Shown: positions 56,418 through 64,000 of the stretch, one piece after another | Layout of the letters: each line of letters opens with the position of its first letter | Position numbering within the stretch: position 1 is the stretch's first letter | Assembly (NCBI RefSeq): GCF_902809845.1 | Contig: NZ_CADDWI010000009.1 | Coordinates: forward strand, 372,001-436,000 | Reading direction: 5' to 3' | DNA length: 64,000 nt | Source of the DNA: Chelativorans sp. Marseille-P2723 | GTDB taxonomy: Bacteria > Pseudomonadota > Alphaproteobacteria > Rhizobiales > Rhizobiaceae | Position numbers and translations under genes: made by a program | Notes under the pieces: model-generated | Database searches by the model: none | What the model was told of the DNA's origin: nothing | The model's input: the letters and a program-made list of their open reading frames with translations, nothing else

Positions 56418-58822
56418 CAATCACCGGCTTCGGCGGCCGTCTTATAGTGCCACCCCCAATCGCGGATCTCGGGCATGTCTTCGCCGTGCTCACGGATATA
56501 GGCGGCGTGCTCGGCGAGCTTGTCGTTGAGCCGTGCGACCAGTTCGCCCGCCTTGCCACCCAGCCGCGTCACGCGGGTGGCGGCGGCCATGGCGAGATGG
56601 AACCGATCGAGCGAATTCATCACCACCATGTCGAAGGGCGTGGTGGTCGTGCCTTCCTCGCGGAAGCCGTGCACATGGATGTTGTCGTGGTTGGCACGTT
56701 TGTAGGTCAAGCGGTGGATGAGATACGGATAGCCGTGATAGGCGAAGATCACCGGCTTATCCCTTGTGAACAGTGCATCGAACGCTTGGTCGTCGAGACC
56801 ATGCGGATGCTCGCTCGCCGACTGCAGCGTCATCAGGTCGACCACATTGACGACGCGGATTTTCAGGTCGGGGAAGGCGGAGCGCAGGATGTCCACGGCC
56901 GCCAGCGTTTCCAGCGTCGGCACGTCGCCGGCGCAGGCCATGACCACATCCGGTTCCTCGTCCCGAGCCACCGTCCCCGCCCATTCCCAGGTGCCCGCCC
57001 CTGCCCTGCAGTGGATCTCGGCCTCATCGGCGCTCAGCCATTGCGGCGCCGGCTGCTTGCCGGCGGTGATCACATTGATGCGGTTGTAGGTCTTGAGGCA
57101 ATGGTCGGTCACCCACAAAAGGGTGTTCGCGTCGGGCGGGAAGTAGAGGCGGATCGTATCCGCCTTCTTGTTGGCGACGAAATCGGCGAACCCGGGATCC
57201 TGATGGCTGAAGCCGTTGTGGTCCTGCCTCCAGACATGGGAGGTGAGCAGGTAATTGAGCGATGCGATCGGCTTGCGCCAGGGGAGCTCGCGCGAGACTT
57301 TCACCCATTTGGCGTGCTGGTTGACCATGGAATCCACGATGTGGATGAAGGCTTCATAGCAGGAGAAGAGCCCGTGGCGGCCTGTGAGCAGGTATCCCTC
57401 CAGCCAGCCCTGGCAGAGATGTTCACTCAGGATTTCCATGACGCGCCCGTCGCGCGCCAGATGCACGTCATAAGGCTCGATCCTCTCCATCCAGACACGA
57501 TCGGTGACATCGAAGACCGCATCGAGCCGGTTGGACGATGTCTCGTCAGGTCCCATCAATCTGAAATTGTCCGCATTCAGCTTCATCACGTCGCGCAGAT
57601 AGGTGCCCATCACGCGTGTCGCCTCGGCCTTCACCCCTCCCGGCTGCGGAGTGTCGATAGAGTACGTCTTCCAGTCCGGCAGGACGAGGTCGCGCTTCAG
57701 AAGCCCGCCATTGGCATGGGGATTGGCGCCCATGCGCTTGTTTCCCGAAGGCGCGAGAGCCGCAAGTTCCGGCCGAAGGCGCCCGCTCTCGTCGAACAGT
57801 TCCTCCGGCTTGTAGGCCCGCATCCAGTCTTCAAGCAGGCGCCGATGCGCTTCATTGCCTCGTGCGTTGGCAACCGGCACCTGGTGCGAACGCCAGAAGT
57901 CCTCGACCTTCTTGCCGTCAACTTCCTTCGGGCCTGTCCAGCCCTTTGGGCTGCGCAGCACGATCATCGGCCAGCGCGGGCGCTCTCCCAGCCATTCGGG
58001 GTCGCGCGCCTGCCGCTGAATGGCGGAGATGCGGTCGAGCGCCGTGTCAAGCGTGCGGGCCATCAGCTTGTGCATTTCGGCGGGCTCGCTGCCTTCCACG
58101 AAGAACGGCTCATATCCATCGCCGGTGAAGAGAGCGCGCAGTTCCTCATCGTCCATCCGGCCAAAGATCGTGGGATTGGCGATCTTGTAGCCGTTCAAGT
58201 GGAGAATAGGCAGAACGGCACCATCTCGCGCCGGGTTGAGGAACTTGTTGGAATGCCACGCCGCGGCGGTGGGTCCGGTTTCCGCCTCGCCGTCGCCGAC
58301 CACGCACGCAACCAGCAGGTCGGGATTGTCGAAAGCGGCGCCGTAGGCGTGCGCGAGCGCGTAGCCGAGTTCCCCGCCTTCGTGGATCGAACCCGGGGTT
58401 TCCGGGGCCGCGTGGCTGGGCACCCCGCCGGGAAACGAGAACTGGCGGAAGAGCTTTCTCAGCCCTTGTTCATCCTGAGGCACATCCGGATAGATTTCGC
58501 TGTATGTCCCTTCGAGATAGGTGTTGGCCACCATCGCGGGGCCGCCGTGCCCCGGACCGCAGACATAGATCACGTTCAGGTCGCGCGTACGGATGACCCG
58601 GTTCAGGTGGACGTAGACGAAGTTCAAACCCGGCGTCGTTCCCCAATGCCCCAGAAGCCGAGGCTTGACATGCTCGGCCCTGAACGGCTCGCGGAGCAGC
58701 GGGTTGGCCATGAGATAGATCTGGCCCACCGAGATATAGTTTGCCGCTCTCCAATAACGGTCGATCGCTTCAAACTCCGATAAGCCCGGCCCTGTTTCGC
58801 CGTCGGTCTTGGCAACATCCAT
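56417..58822 (-). CDS. xfp: Xylulose-5-phosphate/fructose-6-phosphate phosphoketolase
   Basis: 801 residues from ATG 58822 (AGGAGT upstream); the extension to 58927 runs through the FixK box and is unlikely. TPP-dependent enzyme with [15 protein letters not shown] at the N-terminus, [27 protein letters not shown], and [23 protein letters not shown] (TPP-Mg site). The transketolase-like middle has SCYEAF and [17 protein letters not shown]. It splits sugar phosphates to acetyl phosphate, which AckA turns into acetate and ATP. An FNR-type box lies 92 bases upstream. First gene of xfp-ackA-glgP. Confidence 0.96.
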   Translation of the reverse strand: MDVAKTDGETGPGLSEFEAIDRYWRAANYISVGQIYLMANPLLREPFRAEHVKPRLLGHWGTTPGLNFVYVHLNRVIRTRDLNVIYVCGPGHGGPAMVANTYLEGTYSEIYPDVPQDEQGLRKLFRQFSFPGGVPSHAAPETPGSIHEGGELGYALAHAYGAAFDNPDLLVACVVGDGEAETGPTAAAWHSNKFLNPARDGAVLPILHLNGYKIANPTIFGRMDDEELRALFTGDGYEPFFVEGSEPAEMHKLMARTLDTALDRISAIQRQARDPEWLGERPRWPMIVLRSPKGWTGPKEVDGKKVEDFWRSHQVPVANARGNEAHRRLLEDWMRAYKPEELFDESGRLRPELAALAPSGNKRMGANPHANGGLLKRDLVLPDWKTYSIDTPQPGGVKAEATRVMGTYLRDVMKLNADNFRLMGPDETSSNRLDAVFDVTDRVWMERIEPYDVHLARDGRVMEILSEHLCQGWLEGYLLTGRHGLFSCYEAFIHIVDSMVNQHAKWVKVSRELPWRKPIASLNYLLTSHVWRQDHNGFSHQDPGFADFVANKKADTIRLYFPPDANTLLWVTDHCLKTYNRINVITAGKQPAPQWLSADEAEIHCRAGAGTWEWAGTVARDEEPDVVMACAGDVPTLETLAAVDILRSAFPDLKIRVVNVVDLMTLQSASEHPHGLDDQAFDALFTRDKPVIFAYHGYPYLIHRLTYKRANHDNIHVHGFREEGTTTTPFDMVVMNSLDRFHLAMAAATRVTRLGGKAGELVARLNDKLAEHAAYIREHGEDMPEIRDWGWHYKTAAEAGD

Positions 58823-58913
58823 TTGAATACTCCTCACGGCAGAAATCTGGGGCAGCGGCACGGAACGAAAAGGCTTTCGCGAAAAGACATGCCACGTCCG
58901 CCCGGAGGAGACG

Positions 58914-58927
58914 TTGATCGGTGTCAA
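58914..58927. promoter_or_regulatory. FNR/FixK box upstream of the phosphoketolase operon
   Basis: TTGATCGGTGTCAA matches TTGAY-N4-RTCAA. It lies 92 bases before the xfp ATG on the minus strand. Confidence 0.75.
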
Positions 58928-59013
58928 CGCGCACTTCAGATTCGAGACGCGCGAGGAGAGCGAACACTGAGGCGGCCGCCCGGAACACGCGGCGATCGCA
59001 AATTTGTTTCTGT

Positions 59014-59027
59014 TTGACGCGGGTCAA
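59014..59027. promoter_or_regulatory. FNR/FixK box upstream of the cytochrome c gene
   Basis: TTGACGCGGGTCAA matches TTGAY-N4-RTCAA. It lies 56 bases before the cytochrome c ATG; the two boxes of this divergent region are 100 bases apart. Confidence 0.75.
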
Positions 59028-59082
59028 GGCGCGGCTGCGCTCATCTGCGAATTTACGCGGGAACAAAGAGGCGTGCACCGCA

Positions 59083-59412
59083 ATGCAACGGAAGCTCCGA
59101 ACCACAACCGCCGCGGCTCTGCTTCTGGCGAGCATTGCAACGCCTGCAATGGCCGAGAACGCCGAGATCGTACGCGGCCGAGCCCTCGTTGAGGCGAACT
59201 GTTCGCGTTGCCATGCGGTAACTCGGACCGACGTCAGCAAGCACCCGGAAGCGCCGGCACTTCACACGCTCTGGGAGCGCTACCCGATCGATGCTCTCGA
59301 AGAAGCCTTTGCCGAAGGCATCTATGTCGGCCACCCAGACATGCCGGAATTCGTGGCTGACCCCGACCAGATCGCCGCCATCATCGCCTACATCGAGTCG
59401 ATTCAGGACTGA
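59083..59412 (+). CDS. Small periplasmic cytochrome c
   Basis: 109 residues from ATG 59083; the longer frame crosses the FixK box. A signal peptide (about 1-25, RTTTAAALLLASIATPAMA cleaved before ENAE) is followed by one heme site, CSRCH, and a likely Met ligand in HPDMPEF, then a C-terminal helix IAAIIAYIESIQD. Class I monoheme c type. Expected in electron transfer in the periplasm under low oxygen. A universal stress protein gene follows 26 bases later. Confidence 0.93.
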   Translation: MQRKLRTTTAAALLLASIATPAMAENAEIVRGRALVEANCSRCHAVTRTDVSKHPEAPALHTLWERYPIDALEEAFAEGIYVGHPDMPEFVADPDQIAAIIAYIESIQD

Positions 59413-59438
59413 CGGCGGGCAACCAAGGAACCAGAACC

Positions 59439-60281
59439 ATGACCGAACAAGTAAAATGCATTCTCGTGGGCGTAGCCGCGAAGGACGATTTCTCGGCCAC
59501 GCCGGCGCTTGAATTCGCCATTGCTCTCGCAAAAAAGCACGGTGCCTGTCTCACCGTCTGCGCCCTGCCCCCCGCCTTCTATGTGCCTGTCACACGCACC
59601 GGCGGATCCGCGTCCGCCATCCTCAAGAGCGAGATCGGACGTCTCGAGGAGATCACCCATCGATCCGCACGCAGTGCGTCGGAGCTCGTCAGCAAGGCCG
59701 GAGTCTCGTGCATCGCCGAGCACACGCTCTCGCCGCTTGAACCCAGAACCGGTCGTCTGGTGCGCCTGGCGCGCGTGAACGACGTCACCATCCTCGATTC
59801 CGCCGAGCCCGAGGACAACGCCCAACGCGCCGCGATCGAAGATGTCCTCTTCGACAGCGGCCGACCCGTGCTGGTCATACCGAGGGCCGGTGGGAATGCC
59901 GAGCCCAGGCGCATTGCCATCGCTTGGGACGGCAGCGCCCGCTCGGCACGGGCGGTGGCCGACGCCCTGCCGTTCCTCAAGCAGGCAGGAGCCGTTTTCG
60001 TCGTCACCGTCACGGGCGAAAAGGATCTCTCGCGTATGGCGCCGGGGGCTGACCTTGCCACTCACCTTCTTCAGCACGGCGTTTACGAGCCGCACCTGGA
60101 GACACTTTCGGCGATCGACGATGATGCCTCGGCAAGGTTGCGCAAATTCGTGAAGGACGAGTCCATTGACATGGTCGTCATGGGCGCATTCGTGCATTCA
60201 CGCTTCCGACAGGCGATCCTCGGCGGTGTGACGCGTTCGCTGCTGGACGACGTTCCCGTGCCGCTTTTCATGGCGCACTGA
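59439..60281 (+). CDS. Universal stress protein (tandem UspA domains), second copy
   Basis: 280 residues, same two-domain layout as the 49203 gene. The second domain has AIAWDGSARSARAVADALPF and ends MGAFVHSRFRQAILGGVTRS, the nucleotide-binding loop with Val where His/Gly is common. The first half is diverged. It follows cytochrome c by 26 bases, so it is expected to share the FixK box. A strong hairpin lies eight bases after the stop. Confidence 0.93.
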   Translation: MTEQVKCILVGVAAKDDFSATPALEFAIALAKKHGACLTVCALPPAFYVPVTRTGGSASAILKSEIGRLEEITHRSARSASELVSKAGVSCIAEHTLSPLEPRTGRLVRLARVNDVTILDSAEPEDNAQRAAIEDVLFDSGRPVLVIPRAGGNAEPRRIAIAWDGSARSARAVADALPFLKQAGAVFVVTVTGEKDLSRMAPGADLATHLLQHGVYEPHLETLSAIDDDASARLRKFVKDESIDMVVMGAFVHSRFRQAILGGVTRSLLDDVPVPLFMAH

Positions 60282-60289
60282 GGCAAACC

Positions 60290-60314
60290 GGCGGGCGCCT
60301 CCCAGGCGCCCGCC
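60290..60314. terminator. GC-rich hairpin between convergent uspA and arcC genes
   Basis: GGCGGGCGCCT (60290-60300) and its exact complement (60304-60314) flank a CCC loop. There is no T-run, but it lies in the 54-base gap of convergent genes, where it can stop or stabilise both transcripts. Confidence 0.55.
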
Positions 60315-60335
60315 ATGCTCCTCGAAACGATCCTC

Positions 60336-61244
60336 TCATCGGGTAACCACGGTCCCTGCATGGCATTCCAGAATGGCGAGCGCATCCTCGAGCGCGCCAA
60401 TGCCGGCGATGCCGCCGGTCGCCCCGACAAAGGCTTTCGCTGCCTCGACCTTCGGCCGCATCGAGCCGGCCGGGAAGTCTCCCGGATCGAGCTCGCTCGG
60501 TGCGGCTGTGCGGATTGCAGTTTGGTTCGGCCCGCTCCAGTCCCGATAGACCGCATCGACATCTGTCAGCATCAGCAGGGCGTCGGCGCCCAGGTCTTGC
60601 GCCAGGAGTTCTGCCGACCGGTCCTTGTCGATTACCGCTTCCACCCCCATCAGGCCACCGTCGGGACGGCGGACGACCGGAATGCCTCCGCCGCCGGCGC
60701 AAACGACGATCACATTCTGCTCAAGCAGCAACCTGATCACCGAAACGTCGGGGATGTGCATCGGGAGCGGTGAAGCCACGACCCGGCGATACTTGTCACC
60801 GTCCGGCGCGATCTCCCAGCCGCGTGCCTTTGCAAGATGTTCCGCTTCCTGCCGTTCATACACCGGCCCGACCGGCTTGGTCGGGCGTTTGAAGGCAGGA
60901 TCGGAAGGATCTACCTCGACCTGCGTCAGAAGGGTCGCGACGCGCGGACCGTCGGGAAGCGCGTTTTCAAGCTCCTGCTCGATGAGATAGCCGATCATGC
61001 CTTCCGTCTCGGCGCCCAGCACGTCTAGCGGATAGGCCTCGTCGGGCTTGTAGGCGGCCGATTGCAACGCGAGGAGACCCACCTGCGGCCCGTTGCCGTG
61101 GCAGACCACGACGCGATGGCCGGCCCGCACGACCTCCGCTATGGCCGCCGCCGCGCGCTTCACATTGGCGCGCTGGTTCCCGGCCGTCGGCGGCTCTCCG
61201 CGCTTAAGCAGCGCGTTGCCGCCAAGGGCGATGACGACAAGCAT
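60336..61244 (-). CDS. arcC: Carbamate kinase
   Basis: 302 residues. Amino-acid kinase fold: [76 protein letters not shown] and [11 protein letters not shown]. It transfers phosphate from carbamoyl phosphate to ADP, the ATP-yielding last step of the arginine deiminase pathway. Last gene of the arcD-arcA-arcB-arcC series, four bases after arcB. Confidence 0.95.
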   Translation of the reverse strand: MLVVIALGGNALLKRGEPPTAGNQRANVKRAAAAIAEVVRAGHRVVVCHGNGPQVGLLALQSAAYKPDEAYPLDVLGAETEGMIGYLIEQELENALPDGPRVATLLTQVEVDPSDPAFKRPTKPVGPVYERQEAEHLAKARGWEIAPDGDKYRRVVASPLPMHIPDVSVIRLLLEQNVIVVCAGGGGIPVVRRPDGGLMGVEAVIDKDRSAELLAQDLGADALLMLTDVDAVYRDWSGPNQTAIRTAAPSELDPGDFPAGSMRPKVEAAKAFVGATGGIAGIGALEDALAILECHAGTVVTR

Positions 61245-61247
61245 CTT

Positions 61248-62249
61248 TCACCCCCCGATCGTCGCCACGAGGACGGCCTTGATCGTGTGCATGCGGTTTT
61301 CCGCCTGCTCGAAGACGACCGAGGCGGGGGATTCGAACACCTCCTCCGTCACCTCCATGCAGTCGATGCCGAATTCCTCGAAGATCTTCTCGCCCATCTT
61401 GGTCTCGCGGTTATGGAAGGCGGGCAGGCAGTGCATGAACTTCGCGTGCGGGTTGCCCGTCGCCTCCATGACTTCGGAGGTGACGCGGTATTTCGTCAGC
61501 CGTTCGATGCGCTCGGCCCAGACCGATTGCGGCTCGCCCATGGAGACCCAGACGTCCGTATATACATAGTCGCACCCCTTCGCGGCCTGCTCGATGTCCT
61601 CGGTGAGCGTAATCCTGGCGCCAGTGCGCGCCGCGATCTCGCGGCACTGGTCGATCAGCTGCGGATCGGGCCAATATTGTTCCGGTCCGCAAAGCCGCAT
61701 ATCCATGCCGATGAGCGCCGCACCGACCATGAGCGAGTTGCCCATATTGTTCCCGGCATCGCCCAGGAAGGCGAAGGACACGGCCGACAGGTGCTTGCGC
61801 GTGTATTCGCGCATGGTCAGGAAATCGGCCAGGATCTGTGTCGGATGGAACGCGTCGGTCAGGCCGTTGTAGACCGGCACGCTGGCATGGCGGGCAAGCT
61901 CTTCGGCAAGATCCTGCCCGAAGCCGCGATACTCGATCGCGTCGTAAAGACGGCCGAGCACACGCGCCGTATCCTTCATCGATTCCTTGTGGCCGATCTG
62001 GGTTCCCGTGGGCCCGAGATAGGTGACATTTGCGCCCTGATCGTACGCAGCGACCTCGAAGCCGGTTCGCGTGCGCGTGGAATCCTTTTCGAAGATGAGG
62101 GCGATGTTCTTGCCCTTCAGGCGCTGCTGTTCGTAGCCGCCATATTTGGCCTGCTTCATCGAGGCAGAGAGTTTCAGGAGGAACCGGAGCTCGTCCGGCG
62201 TGAAGTCGAGCAGCGTCAGGAAACTGCGTCCGTGGAGATTGACGGGCAT
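61248..62249 (-). CDS. arcB: Ornithine carbamoyltransferase (catabolic)
   Basis: 333 residues from ATG 62249. Carbamoyl-phosphate loop [13 protein letters not shown], substrate motifs [29 protein letters not shown] and the Cys loop MHCLPAF. In this setting it runs in the phosphorolysis direction, giving ornithine and carbamoyl phosphate from citrulline. It lies between arcA and arcC, which separates it from the biosynthetic argF. The frame upstream of the chosen start overlaps the arcA 3' end. Confidence 0.95.
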   Translation of the reverse strand: MPVNLHGRSFLTLLDFTPDELRFLLKLSASMKQAKYGGYEQQRLKGKNIALIFEKDSTRTRTGFEVAAYDQGANVTYLGPTGTQIGHKESMKDTARVLGRLYDAIEYRGFGQDLAEELARHASVPVYNGLTDAFHPTQILADFLTMREYTRKHLSAVSFAFLGDAGNNMGNSLMVGAALIGMDMRLCGPEQYWPDPQLIDQCREIAARTGARITLTEDIEQAAKGCDYVYTDVWVSMGEPQSVWAERIERLTKYRVTSEVMEATGNPHAKFMHCLPAFHNRETKMGEKIFEEFGIDCMEVTEEVFESPASVVFEQAENRMHTIKAVLVATIGG

Positions 62250-62272
62250 GGTCTTGGCCTCTGGATTGGGGA

Positions 62273-63499
62273 TCAGGTGGGATCGCGGATGAGCGGGCAG
62301 GTCATGCAATGTCCGCCACCGCGGCCGCGTCCGAGCTCGGCGCCGGGGACGGTGATGACCTCGACACCGGCTTTTCTCAAAAGCGTGTTGGTGTAAACGT
62401 TGCGGTCGTAGCCGACGACGACGCCTGGCTCGAGCGCGACGACGTTATTGCCGTCATCCCACTGCTCGCGCTCCTGGACGTAGGCATCGCCGCCCGTCTC
62501 CACGACGCGCAACTTCTGAAGACCGAGTGCGCCGGCCACCACCTCGGTCAGTGGCTGTTCCTCGACGCGGACGTCCACCGTGCCTGGCTTTTCGCCGGGG
62601 CGGAGGGAATAAGCCTCGATACCGTTCACCACTTCGGCAAAGACGGTGACGAGGTCGCGATCGCAGAAGGTGAAAACCGTGTCCAGATGCATGCTCGCCC
62701 GCTCCCTGGGCAGCTTGCAGGCGATGACACGCTCGGCGGCTCCGTGGGCGAAGAGGGAGCGCGCGATCTGGCCCACGGCATGGGCCGTCGTGCGCTCGCC
62801 CATGCCGATCAGAACCGCGCGGTTGCCGATGGGCATCACGTCGCCGCCTTCCGCCGTGGCGGCGCCGAAGCTGCGGTCGGGGTCGCCGAACCAGACGGGA
62901 AATCCGGCGTCGCGGAAATCCGGATGGAAGCGGTAGATCGCGGCGATGTTCACCGTCTCGAGCTGCCGCGCGTTCCACCGCATGGGATTGAGCGTCACGC
63001 CCTCATAGATCCAGCAAGTCGTGTCGCGGGTGAATATGTGATTGGGCAGCGGCGGCAGGATGAAATCCTCCGGCGTCAGAACTGAGGCAACGACACTGTT
63101 GGTCTTCACCGGCAGCTCGGCCTTGCTCAACCCGCCGACGAGGATGCTTGACAGCGCATCGGCATCGATCTCCATCAGGTGAGCATGCAGATCGTCGGCA
63201 AGGCCGATGCCGACCGTATTGTCATTGACGCGCCGGTCGAGCAGCCAGCGCCGTGCCTCCGGGATGCGCATGGTCTCCGTCAGCATTTCGCGCAGGAACA
63301 CCACCTCCACGCCGCGATAGCGCATGGCGTCGACGAAGGTCATGTGCTCGACGCGGGCCTGCTTTACCCAGATCACGTCGTCGAACAGGAGTTCGTGGCA
63401 GTTGGTCGGCGTCAGGCGCGCCAGCGCCGTCCCGGGCCTATGCACCATGACGCGGCGCAGCTTGCCCACTTCCGAGTGCACTCCGTAGACAAGGGACAT
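62273..63499 (-). CDS. arcA: Arginine deiminase
   Basis: 408 residues. Hydrolyses arginine to citrulline and ammonia. The guanidine-modifying fold shows [19 protein letters not shown], the [19 protein letters not shown] pocket, [23 protein letters not shown] with the catalytic His-x-Asp, and the C-terminal catalytic Cys in [10 protein letters not shown]. Ammonia raises pH, and the pathway yields ATP without oxygen. First intact gene of the arc operon; the antiporter gene in front of it is broken, and the promoter is not in the window. Confidence 0.96.
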   Translation of the reverse strand: MSLVYGVHSEVGKLRRVMVHRPGTALARLTPTNCHELLFDDVIWVKQARVEHMTFVDAMRYRGVEVVFLREMLTETMRIPEARRWLLDRRVNDNTVGIGLADDLHAHLMEIDADALSSILVGGLSKAELPVKTNSVVASVLTPEDFILPPLPNHIFTRDTTCWIYEGVTLNPMRWNARQLETVNIAAIYRFHPDFRDAGFPVWFGDPDRSFGAATAEGGDVMPIGNRAVLIGMGERTTAHAVGQIARSLFAHGAAERVIACKLPRERASMHLDTVFTFCDRDLVTVFAEVVNGIEAYSLRPGEKPGTVDVRVEEQPLTEVVAGALGLQKLRVVETGGDAYVQEREQWDDGNNVVALEPGVVVGYDRNVYTNTLLRKAGVEVITVPGAELGRGRGGGHCMTCPLIRDPT

Positions 63500-63509
63500 G
63501 TCGGTTTCC

Positions 63510-63722
63510 TCAGGCGAGAACGGTTGCGACGCTGAGGCAGATCATGATGATCGCCGACAGGATGAGGAGCAGAGGCCACATGAAGGCGAGCCAGCGCTCA
63601 TAGGGCACCCGGCCGATGGCCAGCGCGCCCATCACCACGGCGAAGGTCGGGTTGATCAGGTTCACGAGACCGTTGGCCGATTGATAGGCGGTGACGACGA
63701 GATCGCGCCCCGTGCCGACGAA
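63510..63722 (-). pseudogene. Truncated arginine/ornithine antiporter-type gene (C-terminal end of YfcC/ArcD family)
   Basis: The last ~70 codons read GTGRDLVVTAYQSANGLVNL INPTFAVVMGALAIG then [20 protein letters not shown], two membrane helices typical of the C-terminus of YfcC-type (arginine/ornithine antiporter-like) carriers that are normally above 450 residues. Upstream of about 63722 the sequence becomes a phage tape-measure gene on the other strand, so over 80 percent of the gene is missing. The frame formally continues to 63992 through phage DNA, which is meaningless. Ten bases separate it from arcA. Confidence 0.85.
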
Positions 63723-64000
63723 ACAGAATACGCCGGTTCGGTCACGGACGAGTTCGCCCGCCGTGCGCAGACCACAAAATATGCATGGCAGCGGTTCAAG
63801 AACCAGATTGGCGAAATCGGGCTTGCCATTGGCGATGCCCTTCTGCCGCCGCTGAAAGAGGCAATGAACGTACTTGGGCCGGTTGCTACGAGAACAGGTG
63901 AACTTGCCGACCGCTTCCCGCATCTGACCCGCGCTGTCACCCTCTCGGTCGGTGGACTGATAGGCTTGCGCGTTGCCCTTGTCGGCGTCCAATGGGCGGC
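63719..64000 (+). pseudogene. Phage tail tape-measure gene fragment (right copy), open to the window edge
   Basis: From about 63731 the plus strand reads SVTDEFARRAQTTKYAWQRF KNQIGEIGLAIGDALLPPLK, then EAMNVLGPVATRTGELADRF and a hydrophobic segment, with no stop to 64000. It is the same protein segment as the left copy at 35440-35700 but better preserved. It starts abruptly inside the antiporter gene, so it is a 5'-truncated piece or the edge of a prophage lying to the right. Confidence 0.8.

Noticed and set aside
58823-58927. 35-codon N-terminal extension of phosphoketolase.
   Set aside because: It would run through the FixK box and ignores the AGGAGT site before ATG 58822.
63723-63992. Minus-strand continuation of the antiporter frame through the right edge.
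   Set aside because: The sequence there is the tape-measure gene on the plus strand, and the minus translation has no membrane-protein character.

Overview
The window reads as a chromosome or large-replicon segment of an alphaproteobacterium, most likely Hyphomicrobiales (Phyllobacteriaceae/Rhizobiaceae-like). The reasons are FixL/FixJ/FixK regulators, a rhizobial-type alanine racemase/DadA pair, alphaproteobacterial RpoA signatures, high GC, and TTG/GTG starts behind clear Shine-Dalgarno sites. No rRNA or tRNA genes were seen.

Layout. (1) 1-3.7 kb, minus strand: the end of a type III secretion operon (sctD, a small TPR-like gene, sctI, sctJ, sctK running off the left edge). Divergent to it is a 913-residue candidate effector (3944-6685) whose C-terminus resembles the start of an OTU cysteine-protease domain with Ser at the Cys position. 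(2) 6.7-11.1 kb: a cobalamin riboswitch leading a class Ic (Phe-radical-site, chlamydial-type) ribonucleotide reductase, nrdA-nrdB. (3) 11.1-12.8 kb: a decayed region with three consecutive perfect hairpins, an orphan degenerate CRISPR repeat and a broken phage-type gene. (4) 12.8-22.9 kb: a complete type I-C CRISPR-Cas locus on the minus strand (cas3, a frameshifted GIY-YIG gene, cas5, cas8c, cas7, cas4, cas1, cas2, leader, 28 repeats). (5) 23.3-26.1 kb: a carboxy(nor)spermidine polyamine pair. (6) 26.7-31.6 kb: a small zinc-ribbon/Nudix gene set, glutamate dehydrogenase, alanine racemase and D-amino-acid dehydrogenase. (7) 32.4-35.1 kb: an unusual cluster with a structured leader, an Rnk/GreA-like factor, a stand-alone second RNA polymerase alpha subunit, a zinc-ribbon miniprotein and a two-TM channel-like protein. 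(8) 35.2-36.8 kb: phage tape-measure and other remnants. (9) 37.6-63.7 kb: a low-oxygen survival island with FixLJ, FixK, a receiver-only protein, an SDR, an exonuclease-CBS-DUF294 protein, a quinone reductase, an ADP-forming acyl-CoA synthetase/acetyltransferase, a permease, two universal stress proteins, a P-type ATPase, a CBS-BON protein, alpha-glucan phosphorylase, acetate kinase, phosphoketolase, cytochrome c and the arginine deiminase pathway. (10) 63.7 kb to the end: the arcD-like antiporter gene is cut off by a second tape-measure fragment.

How it works together. Six FNR/FixK-type palindromes (TTGAY-N4-RTCAA) sit in intergenic regions of the island. A probable FixJ site lies directly upstream of fixK. 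The simplest model is that FixL senses loss of O2, FixJ switches on fixK, and FixK activates fermentation-type ATP supply (phosphoketolase/acetate kinase, arginine deiminase, glycogen breakdown) and stress proteins. The island is bracketed by same-orientation tape-measure gene fragments, which suggests rearrangement through prophage sequence. The most novel-looking parts are the rnk-rpoA2-zinc ribbon-channel cluster with its pseudoknot-like leader, the matching zinc-ribbon miniprotein before the Nudix gene, and the OTU-like effector tail.
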